A DNA stretch of 64,000 nt, from positions 2,749,001 through 2,813,000 of the forward strand of contig NZ_CP010311.1 in the NCBI RefSeq assembly GCF_000827125.1. The letters run 5' to 3'. The notes below the pieces were generated by a model. That model was given only the letters and a program-made list of their open reading frames with translations, was not told the origin of the DNA and made no database searches. This DNA is from Geoalkalibacter subterraneus. GTDB lineage: Bacteria > Desulfobacterota > Desulfuromonadia > Desulfuromonadales > Geoalkalibacteraceae. The position numbers and the translations under genes were made by a program. Positions 17,304-25,524 of the stretch are shown piece by piece (position 1 is the stretch's first letter; the number at the start of each line of letters is the position of its first letter).

Positions 17304-18494
17304 TCATCCATCCAGAATCTGCCTCAGCGCCTCGACCGAGGTGACCGGTTCCCGACAGCTTTGGTCCCGACAGACCCAGGCTGTCGGTTTTCCATCAACG
17401 ACATGTTTGTCGCGTAAAGGGTCGAGGGGCGAGCGGCTCTCTGCATCATCCGGTCGCTGCAGAAATACCAGCGTCCCAGGGTGCAGCCCCTGGCGAAAAA
17501 CAGCAAGCATCTCCTGCGGACGCGCATCGTGTTCCGGTACGCAAATGACCACTTCCTGCCGCGGCCCGAGCGCATAATCGAGGGCGATAAGAAGTTGCCC
17601 GAAAGCCTGCGGATTCTGTTCGGCCATCGGCAGCAGCCTCCCCAGGAGCCGCTCGCCCCGCTCCTCCAGTTCCACATCCCCCGAAAGACGAGCCATCCGC
17701 ATCCGCTTCAGGGTGTGCAGCGCCATATCTCGGGCCTTCGTATCATCAAAACGACGACCGATGCGCAGCAGCAGGGAAAGGTTGTGTGCGGTGGGAAATT
17801 TGGGCGCCCGGCCGAAGCCTCCGTGCTGTGTGTCATAAACACGCGCGAAGTGACTGCGTGCCGCCTCCAGATAGCGGGGTTCGAGAGCGGCCTCGCTCCC
17901 CTCTCCCTGATTGAGATGCAACAGGGATTGATGGATCTGCTCACCGGCCTCGGTAATCCGCTTGCGGTCACTGTGCCACAGATCCGCCACCCGCTGCGCC
18001 AGTTCGATGAGCCCCATCGCCCCGCCACGGGATCGCTTCGGAAGGTAGGTCGCGGCGAAAAAAGGCTTGCCGTCGGGAGAAAGCAGAAGCGTCAGCGGCC
18101 AGCCGCCGCTGCCGGTGAGCATCTGGCAGACGGTCATGTAGGTGTCGTCAATATCCGGGCGCTCTTCGCGGTCGACCTTGATGCAGATGAAATGACGATT
18201 GAGGACCTCGGCGACTTCAGGATCTTCAAAGGACTCATGGGCCATGACATGGCACCAGTGACAGGTGGAAGAGCCGATGGACAGAAACACCGGCTTATCT
18301 TCCCGCCGCGCCCGCGCGAAGGCCTCTTCCCCCCATGGATACCAGTCGAGGAGATTCTCCGCATGCTGCAGCAGGTACGGGCTTTTTTCGAAGATCAGAC
18401 GGTTGAAGGCATCGCCGCCATCAGGGGGTAGTTGGGACAGATCGATTTGGCTGAGGCGCGAGATCGGATCGTGATTGTTGGGATCTGTATCCAT
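17304..18494 (-). CDS. YyaL/DUF255 thioredoxin-domain protein with internal in-frame deletion
   Basis: The N-terminal 180 residues are a typical DUF255 thioredoxin-like domain: [24 protein letters not shown] in two blocks, the CHWC redox motif, [10 protein letters not shown] and GSGGWPLT. Then the alpha-barrel begins ([21 protein letters not shown]). At about residue 265 (near nt 17700) the sequence jumps from LKRMRM straight to [11 protein letters not shown], a segment that in family members lies near the C-terminus. The protein has 396 residues against roughly 620-700 for the family, so about 250 residues of the middle are missing without breaking the frame. The thioredoxin part may still work; the glycosidase-like barrel cannot be complete. 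The start has a strong AAGGAG. Confidence 0.85.
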   Translation of the reverse strand: MDTDPNNHDPISRLSQIDLSQLPPDGGDAFNRLIFEKSPYLLQHAENLLDWYPWGEEAFARARREDKPVFLSIGSSTCHWCHVMAHESFEDPEVAEVLNRHFICIKVDREERPDIDDTYMTVCQMLTGSGGWPLTLLLSPDGKPFFAATYLPKRSRGGAMGLIELAQRVADLWHSDRKRITEAGEQIHQSLLHLNQGEGSEAALEPRYLEAARSHFARVYDTQHGGFGRAPKFPTAHNLSLLLRIGRRFDDTKARDMALHTLKRMRMARLSGDVELEERGERLLGRLLPMAEQNPQAFGQLLIALDYALGPRQEVVICVPEHDARPQEMLAVFRQGLHPGTLVFLQRPDDAESRSPLDPLRDKHVVDGKPTAWVCRDQSCREPVTSVEALRQILDG

Positions 18495-18561
18495 GATGAG
18501 CTCCTTGCCGAGATATTAATTACCTATCCTATCTTATTTTCGACGGAGTTCACCTTGTGTG

Positions 18562-18966
18562 CTACAGATCCCCGGTCAATTCCTGCAGTTTGAAAATCTT
18601 GGGGTTGAGGTCGCGTACTGCGGCGATGATCTCCCGCAGGGACGGTTCATCGATGCCCTCTTCTTCGTCCCGTGCCTGAAACCAGTTGTAACCGCGCGGC
18701 AGCGGTGAGGGGGCGCCATCGCGCAGCAAAGTCACGTCGACCAGGTCGTTGACGCGGCCGCCGGCTTCCCAGGGGTCTCGGTAGTTATACTGGCGGGCGA
18801 GGATCTGCAGTACAAGGCCGTTGGGGAACTGGGCGCGCACTTCAAAGGAGAATTCGCGCGGGGCACCGTAGTTCTCGGTGCGGCCGCCGCGAGAGGCGAC
18901 GCGGGCGCCGGCTTCTTCGAGCAGGGCGCGCACGGAGTCTTCTGTCATGGGAGGCAGCTCGTTCAT
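18562..18966 (-). CDS. Conserved-looking hypothetical protein, last gene of the MoxR-VWA operon
   Basis: This is a 134-residue soluble protein I do not recognise. It is acidic, with no signal peptide or membrane segment, and has a central beta-like stretch (REFSFEVRAQFPNGLVLQILARQY). It starts 38 bases after the VWA gene stop and is followed 67 bases later by the YyaL-type gene, all on the same strand. The position suggests an accessory or substrate-specific factor of the MoxR/VWA pair. The Shine-Dalgarno is poor, so expression may depend on read-through from the gene before. Confidence 0.7.
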   Translation of the reverse strand: MNELPPMTEDSVRALLEEAGARVASRGGRTENYGAPREFSFEVRAQFPNGLVLQILARQYNYRDPWEAGGRVNDLVDVTLLRDGAPSPLPRGYNWFQARDEEEGIDEPSLREIIAAVRDLNPKIFKLQELTGDL

Positions 18967-19004
18967 GTCCGTTGTCCGTTCTTCGTTGATGGCGATCTTC
19001 CAGG

Positions 19005-20195
19005 TCAGGCGTCGAGGCGAAGTTCGACTCCCCAGTCAGCGGGTTTTTGGCCTTCCCGTGTCAGCACCCAGAGGGTGGGAAATTCCATCTTCTCGGGCGC
19101 CTCGCCGTAGCCGTCGGTCAGGTAGATGACGGCGGCCGGGCGTGGGTGCATGCTGCGGGCGTAGTCAAAGGCGGGGCGCAGGTCGGTGAAACCGCCGCCA
19201 TGATAGACCTCAGCGACTACGTCAGTGCCGCGGAAATGCGTGATCTTCTGGATGCGGCTGCCGGCGTAGAGGACCGTAATCAGACTGTCGCGCCCACGGG
19301 CGATGCGCACCAGCTCGGCGGCAAAGGTTTCACGCAGCGCCTGAATATTGGTGGAGTCGCTGACATCGACCGCCACCAGCAGATTGAGGCGGTGGCGCTT
19401 GCGCTGGCCGGGGGTCTGGTGGCCGAAGCGCCTGTTTTCACGCATCCAGGTGGCTCTTCGCCCGACACGCCCGGCGGTTGCGACGAACTGGCGCAGAACC
19501 TGGCGCCAGGGGACCGGCGAGGGGGCCAGCATCGACAGCACCAGCGGTGAGACATCGCCAGGCACCTCGCCAGAGGATTTGCGCCAGGCCTGCCGGACCA
19601 GATCGCGCACTGTCTGTTCTGCGAGTTTGACGGGAGTCGCATCGGCTTCGCGCCAGATCTCGTGATCGTCTACCGGAGTGGCCTGGGGCGTATCTTTCGA
19701 ATCGGCGTCGCTGCCCGCCAGTGTGCCGGCCTCTTCGCGACTGGCGCTGCCCAGTCCCTCCCCTTCCAGGTTGCCCATGTCCAGAGGGGATGACAACTGG
19801 CGGGCATATTCCTCTGCGGCCAAGCCGGGTTCAAGCCCGAACTTCTCCGGCCGTGGCGCGGCGGCAGGCATGTGCTCGATGCCCGGGTTAATGGCCAGAT
19901 CGGTGGCGACATCCCACAGCAGCCGGTGGCAGTCTCTGCGGCGGACCATGTGCATATGCAGCAGATGCTTGATCAGGTGTTCGAGCAGGGCTTCCTGCTC
20001 CTCCCCGCGATACGCCCGCAACCGTTCGGCGTTGACACTCAGAGTCGGCACGCCGCCGGACAGTGTGATGCCGACAGGCGCGGGCGCATTGCTGGGGCGG
20101 CGGTGCAGGCCGAGCAGCATATGGCCGTAGAAGGGACGCCGCTTGAGCAGACGGATAATGGCGTTTTCTATTCCGCGCTGCTGTGGGTCGTTCAT
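19005..20195 (-). CDS. DUF2201/VWA-like metallopeptidase-related protein
   Basis: The N-terminal half resembles the DUF2201 putative metallopeptidase domain: a long helix (IENAIIRLLKRRPFYGHMLLGL), then a His-rich helix EHLIKHLLHMH where family members often carry a HExxH-like motif. Here the Glu of HExxH is replaced (HLIKH), so peptidase activity is doubtful. The C-terminal half is a VWA-like domain with a metal-site motif DVSDST in place of DxSGS. MoxR ATPases and VWA proteins work in pairs as cofactor-insertion or remodelling chaperones. I chose the ATG at 20195 (396 residues); a TTG at 20213 would overlap the moxR stop. Confidence 0.82.
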   Translation of the reverse strand: MNDPQQRGIENAIIRLLKRRPFYGHMLLGLHRRPSNAPAPVGITLSGGVPTLSVNAERLRAYRGEEQEALLEHLIKHLLHMHMVRRRDCHRLLWDVATDLAINPGIEHMPAAAPRPEKFGLEPGLAAEEYARQLSSPLDMGNLEGEGLGSASREEAGTLAGSDADSKDTPQATPVDDHEIWREADATPVKLAEQTVRDLVRQAWRKSSGEVPGDVSPLVLSMLAPSPVPWRQVLRQFVATAGRVGRRATWMRENRRFGHQTPGQRKRHRLNLLVAVDVSDSTNIQALRETFAAELVRIARGRDSLITVLYAGSRIQKITHFRGTDVVAEVYHGGGFTDLRPAFDYARSMHPRPAAVIYLTDGYGEAPEKMEFPTLWVLTREGQKPADWGVELRLDA

Positions 20196-20209
20196 GGTGA
20201 TCGGCTTTT

Positions 20210-21271
20210 TCAACTGGCTTCGCGGCTGATCTGCTCGATGACATCGAACACCACCGCATCATGCTCGTCGCGGCTGAGAATCGTCGCAACCGCCGGGATC
20301 TGCAGCAGGGTCTTGACCAGCCCGAAACGCAAGTCCCGCGGCAGCACATCGATGTATTGCACCAGGTTTTTCTCCTGGGACGAATTCAGATCGGCATCGT
20401 CGCGCAGGCGGTTCACCACCGCGTTGAGGGTTGCCGCCTGCAGGTCGTCGCGTTGGTGGGCCACCCGGTCAGCCACCTTGGGCCACTGGTCGAGAACCTG
20501 ATGCGCCTCCACTGGGCGTTCACGGTTTTCATGGCACCAGCGCAGGAACATGGCGGCGGCCTCGTTGCCGACCAGCCCGGCGTAAACCTCCATCTCCAGA
20601 TCGGGATCGAAACGACAGTTTTTGCGCAGAATACTGACCATCTCCCAGGCCCGCTCCGTCGGCTCGATCTGCATGTCCATCGCTTCACCGGGCGCGGCCA
20701 GCATCTGCGTGTTCACCGAAAGGAAGCGGCGCACCTCGGCATCAAAGCCCTTGCGCTCGGCATAGCGGGCCCAACAGGCGTAGTCCGACTCCACGTAGAT
20801 CATCACCATACGGTCGAGAAGCGCCCGGTCGAGCGTCGCCACCTGGTAAGTGCCGTCCGGAGGGTTGATGGTCACCACCACCTTGTGGCGAGGATCGAGC
20901 TGATGGGTGTGAAGAGCACGCTGCTGCCCTTCAGCGGGGGGCTCGACGAACTGAAAAATCGCCTGCAGGGTATCTTCCTGCTGCGCCCGGTTGAGTTCGT
21001 CGCAATGGACAACGGTCGGCGGGTCATGGTCGGCGGGCCACCAGGAAGGCCGCGACCAGCGCATGACATCGCCCTCGCGGTAAGGCATGCCCACGAGATC
21101 GCCGACCTCCATCTGCCCAAGCCGCAGCGGGATATAATTGAGATCCGCTTCACGGCACACCTGAACCAGACCGGCGGTTTTCCCGACCCCGCGGTGTCCC
21201 ACGATGCAGGGCGTCAGATCGGTGCGGGTCAGGATCTCGCGCACCACCTTTTTCATCTGTTCAACATTCAT
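20210..21271 (-). CDS. MoxR-family AAA+ ATPase
   Basis: This 353-residue AAA+ protein has Walker A GHRGVGKTAG, Walker B VVHCDELNRA and a sensor region INPPDGTYQVATLDRALLDRMV. It is first in a minus-strand operon with the VWA-like protein and a small unknown protein. MoxR proteins act on a partner VWA protein to load metals or activate enzymes; the client here is unknown. A formate dehydrogenase or Mo-enzyme client is conceivable from the neighbourhood but not shown. The gene is divergent from the TatA-like gene, with a 152-base gap holding no other ORF. Confidence 0.88.
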   Translation of the reverse strand: MNVEQMKKVVREILTRTDLTPCIVGHRGVGKTAGLVQVCREADLNYIPLRLGQMEVGDLVGMPYREGDVMRWSRPSWWPADHDPPTVVHCDELNRAQQEDTLQAIFQFVEPPAEGQQRALHTHQLDPRHKVVVTINPPDGTYQVATLDRALLDRMVMIYVESDYACWARYAERKGFDAEVRRFLSVNTQMLAAPGEAMDMQIEPTERAWEMVSILRKNCRFDPDLEMEVYAGLVGNEAAAMFLRWCHENRERPVEAHQVLDQWPKVADRVAHQRDDLQAATLNAVVNRLRDDADLNSSQEKNLVQYIDVLPRDLRFGLVKTLLQIPAVATILSRDEHDAVVFDVIEQISREAS

Positions 21272-21423
21272 CGCGCAATCTCTGTTCTATGACAGTCGAA
21301 AAATTTAAGGATCAGCAGCTTTTACGATAAAACATCCCTCCGCTCCCATGCAAGTTACGCTAAGCCTTGAACCTGAAGAGAGATTCGGGCTAAGATCCGG
21401 AGCAGGATGAAAAGGAGACGAAT

Positions 21424-21618
21424 ATGTTCGGATTCGGGATGTGGGAAATCGCTATTTTCATCGGCCTGCTGGTGGTGCTGTTCGGTGCGCGCCGCGCCGG
21501 GCGCATCGTTCGCCGCGGCGTGGACCTGCACGGTCGAGCCCAGGATCTGCGCCAGCAGTCGCGGCGGCTGTTCAGCCTCGAAAGCCTGCTGGGAAACCGC
21601 GGCAATCGCGACCGCTAA
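21424..21618 (+). CDS. Short TatA/E-like membrane protein
   Basis: The product has 64 residues: an N-terminal hydrophobic helix (MWEIAIFIGLLVVLFGARRAG), the hinge-like FGARR in the place of TatA's FGPKK, then an amphipathic basic helix. This is the TatA/TatE layout, but the tail is very short. AAAGGAG sits eight bases before the ATG. No tatC or tatB is nearby, so it would be a stand-alone, extra TatA paralog serving a translocase encoded elsewhere. The Tat-exported FdhG in this window is a possible client. Confidence 0.7.
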   Translation: MFGFGMWEIAIFIGLLVVLFGARRAGRIVRRGVDLHGRAQDLRQQSRRLFSLESLLGNRGNRDR

Positions 21619-21638
21619 CCCATCCCTTTGAAATGATA

Positions 21639-21666
21639 AAAGCCCCCGCCGTCAGACAGGGGCCTT
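21639..21666 (-). terminator. Terminator of tpx
   Basis: On the minus strand GGCCCC pairs with GGGGGC across a loop of about 12 bases and is followed by TTTTAT. It lies 28 bases past the tpx stop, and it also closes the convergent TatA-like gene region. Confidence 0.6.
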
Positions 21667-21693
21667 CATCAGCAGATTGTCTGAAAATCTCTC

Positions 21694-22212
21694 TCAGACC
21701 AGCTTCTTCACCGCCGCCAACGCCGCATCGTAATCGGGCTCGTCCGTGACCTCGGGGACGATTTCGCGGTAGGCGATCTTGCCCGCCGCGTCGATCACGA
21801 AAACCGCGCGCGCCAGCAGTTTCAGTTCCTTGATCAAAATCCCGTAGTTCTCGCCGAAAGAACGCTCCTGGTAATCGGACAGGGTTTTGACCTTGTCGAT
21901 GTCGGCGTTGCCGCACCAGCGCTTCTGGGCAAAGGGCAGATCCATGCTGATGGTGTAGACTTCTACATTGTCGGGCAACTGCGCGGCCTGCTCGTTGAAC
22001 TTGCGGGTCATGGTATCGCAAACCGGCGTATCGATAGAGGGGACCACCGTAATCAGCCGCACCTTGCCGGCGGAATCGCCCAGGCTTACCGGCTGCAGCC
22101 CCGTATCAACCACTTTGAAATCCGGCGCGCTCTGCCCCACGCCCACATCAGGACCGATCAGCGTCATGGGATTGCCTTTAAAGGTGATCACACCGGTTCT
22201 TTCCTGTGCCAT
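21694..22212 (-). CDS. tpx: Thiol peroxidase (Tpx family peroxiredoxin)
   Basis: The 172-residue protein reduces hydrogen and alkyl peroxides with electrons from thioredoxin. The peroxidatic Cys65 is in PSIDTPVCDTMT, and the resolving Cys100 is in FAQKRWCGN, the usual spacing of atypical 2-Cys Tpx enzymes. The start has AAGGAGG at good distance. It is a single-gene unit with its own sigma-70-like promoter and terminator. In this organism type it would protect an anaerobe's metal enzymes from oxygen exposure. Confidence 0.95.
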   Translation of the reverse strand: MAQERTGVITFKGNPMTLIGPDVGVGQSAPDFKVVDTGLQPVSLGDSAGKVRLITVVPSIDTPVCDTMTRKFNEQAAQLPDNVEVYTISMDLPFAQKRWCGNADIDKVKTLSDYQERSFGENYGILIKELKLLARAVFVIDAAGKIAYREIVPEVTDEPDYDAALAAVKKLV

Positions 22213-22263
22213 AAAAAACCTCCTTGCGCAACTGCGCGTTAAATGATTATCGAATCGGTCATC

Positions 22264-22291
22264 ATTTTACCCGCTCCCCTGCATCTGTCAA
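22264..22291 (-). promoter_or_regulatory. Sigma-70 promoter of tpx
   Basis: TTGACA (22291-22286) and TAAAAT (22269-22264) are separated by 16 bases on the minus strand, about 50 bases before the tpx start codon. A GCGCA-GT-TGCGC inverted repeat lies between the promoter and the Shine-Dalgarno. Confidence 0.65.
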
Positions 22292-22307
22292 GTCGTGCGC
22301 CTTCGAT

Positions 22308-24059
22308 TCATGAATGTGTGGCGGTTGCGGTCGGCTGCCCGCAGACGCCGCAACGAACACAGCCGGGGGCACGGCGAGGGGTCGGATCGCATTGCAGGGC
22401 ACGACGGTATTCCTGCAGAAGATACTCCCGGCGGACCCGGTTGTCGATGATTTCCCATGGGAACACCTCGTGCGGGTCACGCTCGCGGATCACCACCGCG
22501 TCCGGGTCCAGCCCCTGCTCCCGGCAGGCAGCCTTGAGGTTTTTGCCCTGCGCCAGCAGCCTGATCACCTCGGCGGCTCGGCGGTCGGCGCGGGCAAGAA
22601 AGGCCTGCAGTACAGCGGATTTAAGTGATTCGAAAATCACCTCCGTATTGGGCATGTGCGCCACCGCGCTACGCAGTGTTTTGACCGCCTTGCGCAAGGC
22701 TTTCTCAGATCCCATGCCGGCCCACTGAAAAGGGGTAAAGGGTTTGGGGATAAAGGGATTGACCGACAGAGTCAGCGTCCCGAGCCGGCCACGGCGGCGG
22801 CCCGCTTCGCGCCAGATAAGCCGGATTTCATCGCTTAAAGCGATAATCGCCTCGATATCCTCGTCCGCCTCACCGGGCAGCCCGATGAGGAAATAGAGCT
22901 TGAGGTTAATCATCCCCGCCTCTGCCAGACGGTGCACGGCTTCCAGGATCTGCTCTCTGTCGATCCCTTTGTTGATCAGGTCGCGCATCCGCTGGCTACC
23001 GGCCTCGGGAGCGATGGCCACGGTCTTGTGTCCGGACGCCACCAGGTCCTCAATTTCTTCCTGTCGCAAAGCGTCAAGACGCAGACTGGAGACGGACACT
23101 TCGCCGCCGTGTTCCAGAATATGGCGCTGCAGAGCCGGTGCGTCGGGATGGTCGGAAACCGCCGCCCCCACCAGGCCGACGCGCGCCCGGTGGCAGAGAC
23201 CTGCATCGATCTGTTCGCGCAGCGTCTCAAAACTGCGCTCACGCGGGGGAAGATAGATGTACCCTGCGGCACAGAAGCGGCAGCCGCGGGAACACCCGCG
23301 CGAAATTTCGCTCAGAAACATTTCGCCGAATTCGGTATTTGGTGTAAGCACAAAAGACAGGCTCGGCGACTGGTTCAAGTCGGCAAGGTACTGGCGCTCG
23401 ACCTTGGCGGGGATATCAGCAAGGGGATGATGTCCGGCAAACTGCCCATGTTCGTCATAAGTCGCCTCGTAAAGCGAAGGAACGTACAGGCCGGGCTGCC
23501 GCGCCAACCGGACAAGCAATTCCGCACGATCGCCCGTATTTGCCTGCAACGTTTCGAGCAAAGACGGCAGGATCGGCTCCGCTTCACCGACCGCGAACAG
23601 GTCCACGACATCCGCCAGGGGTTCCGGGTTGAGAAAAGCGCAAACGCCCCCCGCCAGCAGCAGTGGAGAGCGTTCGTCGCGCGCATCGGATCTCCAGGGG
23701 AGCCGCCCCAGTTCAAAGATCGTCGGCAGATGAAGGTAGTCGTTTTCAAAACTGAGAGAAAAGGCGATGAGGTCGAACTCGTCGAGAAACCTTCCCGATT
23801 CAAGGGAGAAAAGGGGGTAGCCGGTATTGCGGTGCTCCTTCAGATCTTCAGGGTCCGGCAGGAAGAAACGCTCGCACAATACATCGTCGCGCTGATTGAG
23901 CAGGTGGTAGACGGTCAGAAAGCCAAGGTTGCTCATGGCATGGTGGTAGGTGTTGGGATACACCAGCGCCACGGCGAGCCGTCCCCCCCAGGGGTTGGCC
24001 CGATCCCCGCTCTCCGCCGCCAGACGACGGCGTGCCTTGTCAAGTAGACGTCTACTCAC
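22308..24059 (-). CDS. B12-binding-domain-like radical SAM protein
   Basis: The 583-residue protein has an N-terminal B12-binding-like fold (VALVYPNTYHHAMSNLGF) and then the radical SAM cluster motif EISRGCSRGCRFCAAG, a C-x3-C-x2-C. A later IGLPGE fits the SAM barrel. The C-terminus carries a possible metal knuckle (CVRCGVCG). It resembles the uncharacterised radical SAM family that is often split from, or fused to, a DUF2344 protein; no DUF2344 is encoded next to it. The substrate is unknown. It starts with GTG after GAGGAGTGAGGAGT and lies alone between tpx and the dcw terminator. Confidence 0.85.
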   Translation of the reverse strand: MSRRLLDKARRRLAAESGDRANPWGGRLAVALVYPNTYHHAMSNLGFLTVYHLLNQRDDVLCERFFLPDPEDLKEHRNTGYPLFSLESGRFLDEFDLIAFSLSFENDYLHLPTIFELGRLPWRSDARDERSPLLLAGGVCAFLNPEPLADVVDLFAVGEAEPILPSLLETLQANTGDRAELLVRLARQPGLYVPSLYEATYDEHGQFAGHHPLADIPAKVERQYLADLNQSPSLSFVLTPNTEFGEMFLSEISRGCSRGCRFCAAGYIYLPPRERSFETLREQIDAGLCHRARVGLVGAAVSDHPDAPALQRHILEHGGEVSVSSLRLDALRQEEIEDLVASGHKTVAIAPEAGSQRMRDLINKGIDREQILEAVHRLAEAGMINLKLYFLIGLPGEADEDIEAIIALSDEIRLIWREAGRRRGRLGTLTLSVNPFIPKPFTPFQWAGMGSEKALRKAVKTLRSAVAHMPNTEVIFESLKSAVLQAFLARADRRAAEVIRLLAQGKNLKAACREQGLDPDAVVIRERDPHEVFPWEIIDNRVRREYLLQEYRRALQCDPTPRRAPGCVRCGVCGQPTATATHS

Positions 24060-24099
24060 TCCTCACTCCTCACAAGAATCATCCTAACACGATATCACG

Positions 24100-24126
24100 A
24101 AAAAAAGGCCGCGGTTAAGCGGCCTT
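24100..24126 (-). terminator. Terminator of the dcw operon
   Basis: On the minus strand AAGGCCGC-TTAACC-GCGGCCTT is followed by seven T's. It is about 180 bases past the ftsZ stop and is the only convincing terminator found for the 15-gene operon. The bases between it and ftsZ show no gene. Confidence 0.85.
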
Positions 24127-24303
24127 GATAAGGGAGACAGAATAAAAATAAAAAACGCGCACCTCCCCTGCTTCGCCGGGCGGAGAACCGACTCGGGAAG
24201 GAACGGACTGATGACAGGTGACATTTTCTGTTTTACAGCCTCGGACGCAGTTCACCCGCAGACCGAGGCCGGATACAATCCAGGTCTCTGAAAAAAGTTT
24301 TTA

Positions 24304-25464
24304 TCAGTCTACGCGCTTGCGCAGGAACGTGGGGATATCGTACTCATCCTCACTTCCGGAAGCACCGCCGAGAGTCGAGCGCATGTTGCGGATCGACTCG
24401 CGCTGGCGCTCGCGAATGAAAGCCGGAATATCGCGATCGACCTTGGAGCCCATCGCCATGGCCGCCTGCGCCTTGAGTTCGTCGCTGGCCAGCTTGCTGC
24501 GCTCGAAGGATTCCCCAAAACCGGTGGCGATCGCGGTGATCTTGAGGTTCTCGCCCATCTCCTCGTTAACCACCAGTCCGATAATGATATTGGCGTCCTC
24601 GTGAACTTTCTCGTGAATGATGCGGGAAGCCTCGTCGAACTCCTCCATCGTCATACTGGAAGAACCGCAGATGTTGACCAGTACCCCTTTGGCACCGGAG
24701 ATGTCGATATCTTCCAGCAGCGGGCTGCTGATGGCCTTCTGGGCCGCCTCGGCCGCACGTTTTTCTCCCGATGCCGCACCGATTCCCATCATGGCCATGC
24801 CGCGCTCGCTCATGATCGCCTTGACGTCGGCAAAGTCGACGTTGATCAGGCCGCTGGTGGTGATCAGGTCGGAAATGCCCTGAACGGCCTGACGCAATAC
24901 ATCGTCCGAAGGCTTGAACGCATCGAGAATACTCATGTTCTTTCCGGCCAGACCCAACAGTCGGTCATTGGGAATCACGATCAGCGAGTCGACCACCTTC
25001 TTCAGGCACTCAACGCCCTGCTCCGCCTTCTTCATGCGCTGCTTGCCTTCGCGGGTAAACGGCTTGGTCACGACCCCTACGGTCAAAGCGCCGAGTTCCC
25101 TGGCAACCTCAGCAATAATAGGCGCTGAACCCGTGCCGGTGCCTCCGCCGAGACCTGCGGCGATAAACACCATGTCGGCCCCGTCAAGGAATTCGGCAAT
25201 GCGCGCCCGGTCTTCCAAAGCGGCTTCGCGGCCGATTTCCGGGTTGGCACCGGCCCCCAGGCCCTTGGTCAGCTTGCTGCCGAGCTGGACTTTCATCGGC
25301 GCGTGGCTGTTTTTGAGCGCCTGGGCATCGGTGTTGGCCGTGAGAAACTCGACCCCGTCCACCATGTTGTCGATCATGGTGTTGACCGCGTTTCCGCCGC
25401 CTCCCCCGACTCCGATCACTTTGATTTTCGCGGTTTGATCCAAACTGTCGTCAAATTCAAACAT
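24304..25464 (-). CDS. ftsZ: Cell division protein FtsZ
   Basis: FtsZ is the tubulin-like GTPase that forms the division ring. The nucleotide motif GGGTGTGSA is present, along with the N-terminal [15 protein letters not shown]. The conserved C-terminal peptide [11 protein letters not shown] binds FtsA. I chose the ATG at 25464 (386 residues, [10 protein letters not shown]), which has AGGAGGGAGA just before it; the frame extends 13 codons further with no support. It is the last gene of the dcw operon, 60 bases after ftsA. Confidence 0.98.
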   Translation of the reverse strand: MFEFDDSLDQTAKIKVIGVGGGGGNAVNTMIDNMVDGVEFLTANTDAQALKNSHAPMKVQLGSKLTKGLGAGANPEIGREAALEDRARIAEFLDGADMVFIAAGLGGGTGTGSAPIIAEVARELGALTVGVVTKPFTREGKQRMKKAEQGVECLKKVVDSLIVIPNDRLLGLAGKNMSILDAFKPSDDVLRQAVQGISDLITTSGLINVDFADVKAIMSERGMAMMGIGAASGEKRAAEAAQKAISSPLLEDIDISGAKGVLVNICGSSSMTMEEFDEASRIIHEKVHEDANIIIGLVVNEEMGENLKITAIATGFGESFERSKLASDELKAQAAMAMGSKVDRDIPAFIRERQRESIRNMRSTLGGASGSEDEYDIPTFLRKRVD

Positions 25465-25524
25465 GTCTCCCTCCTCGCCTTTTGTATCCGAAATTCTCCG
25501 CAACTCCGGATGTGTTTTGATGTT

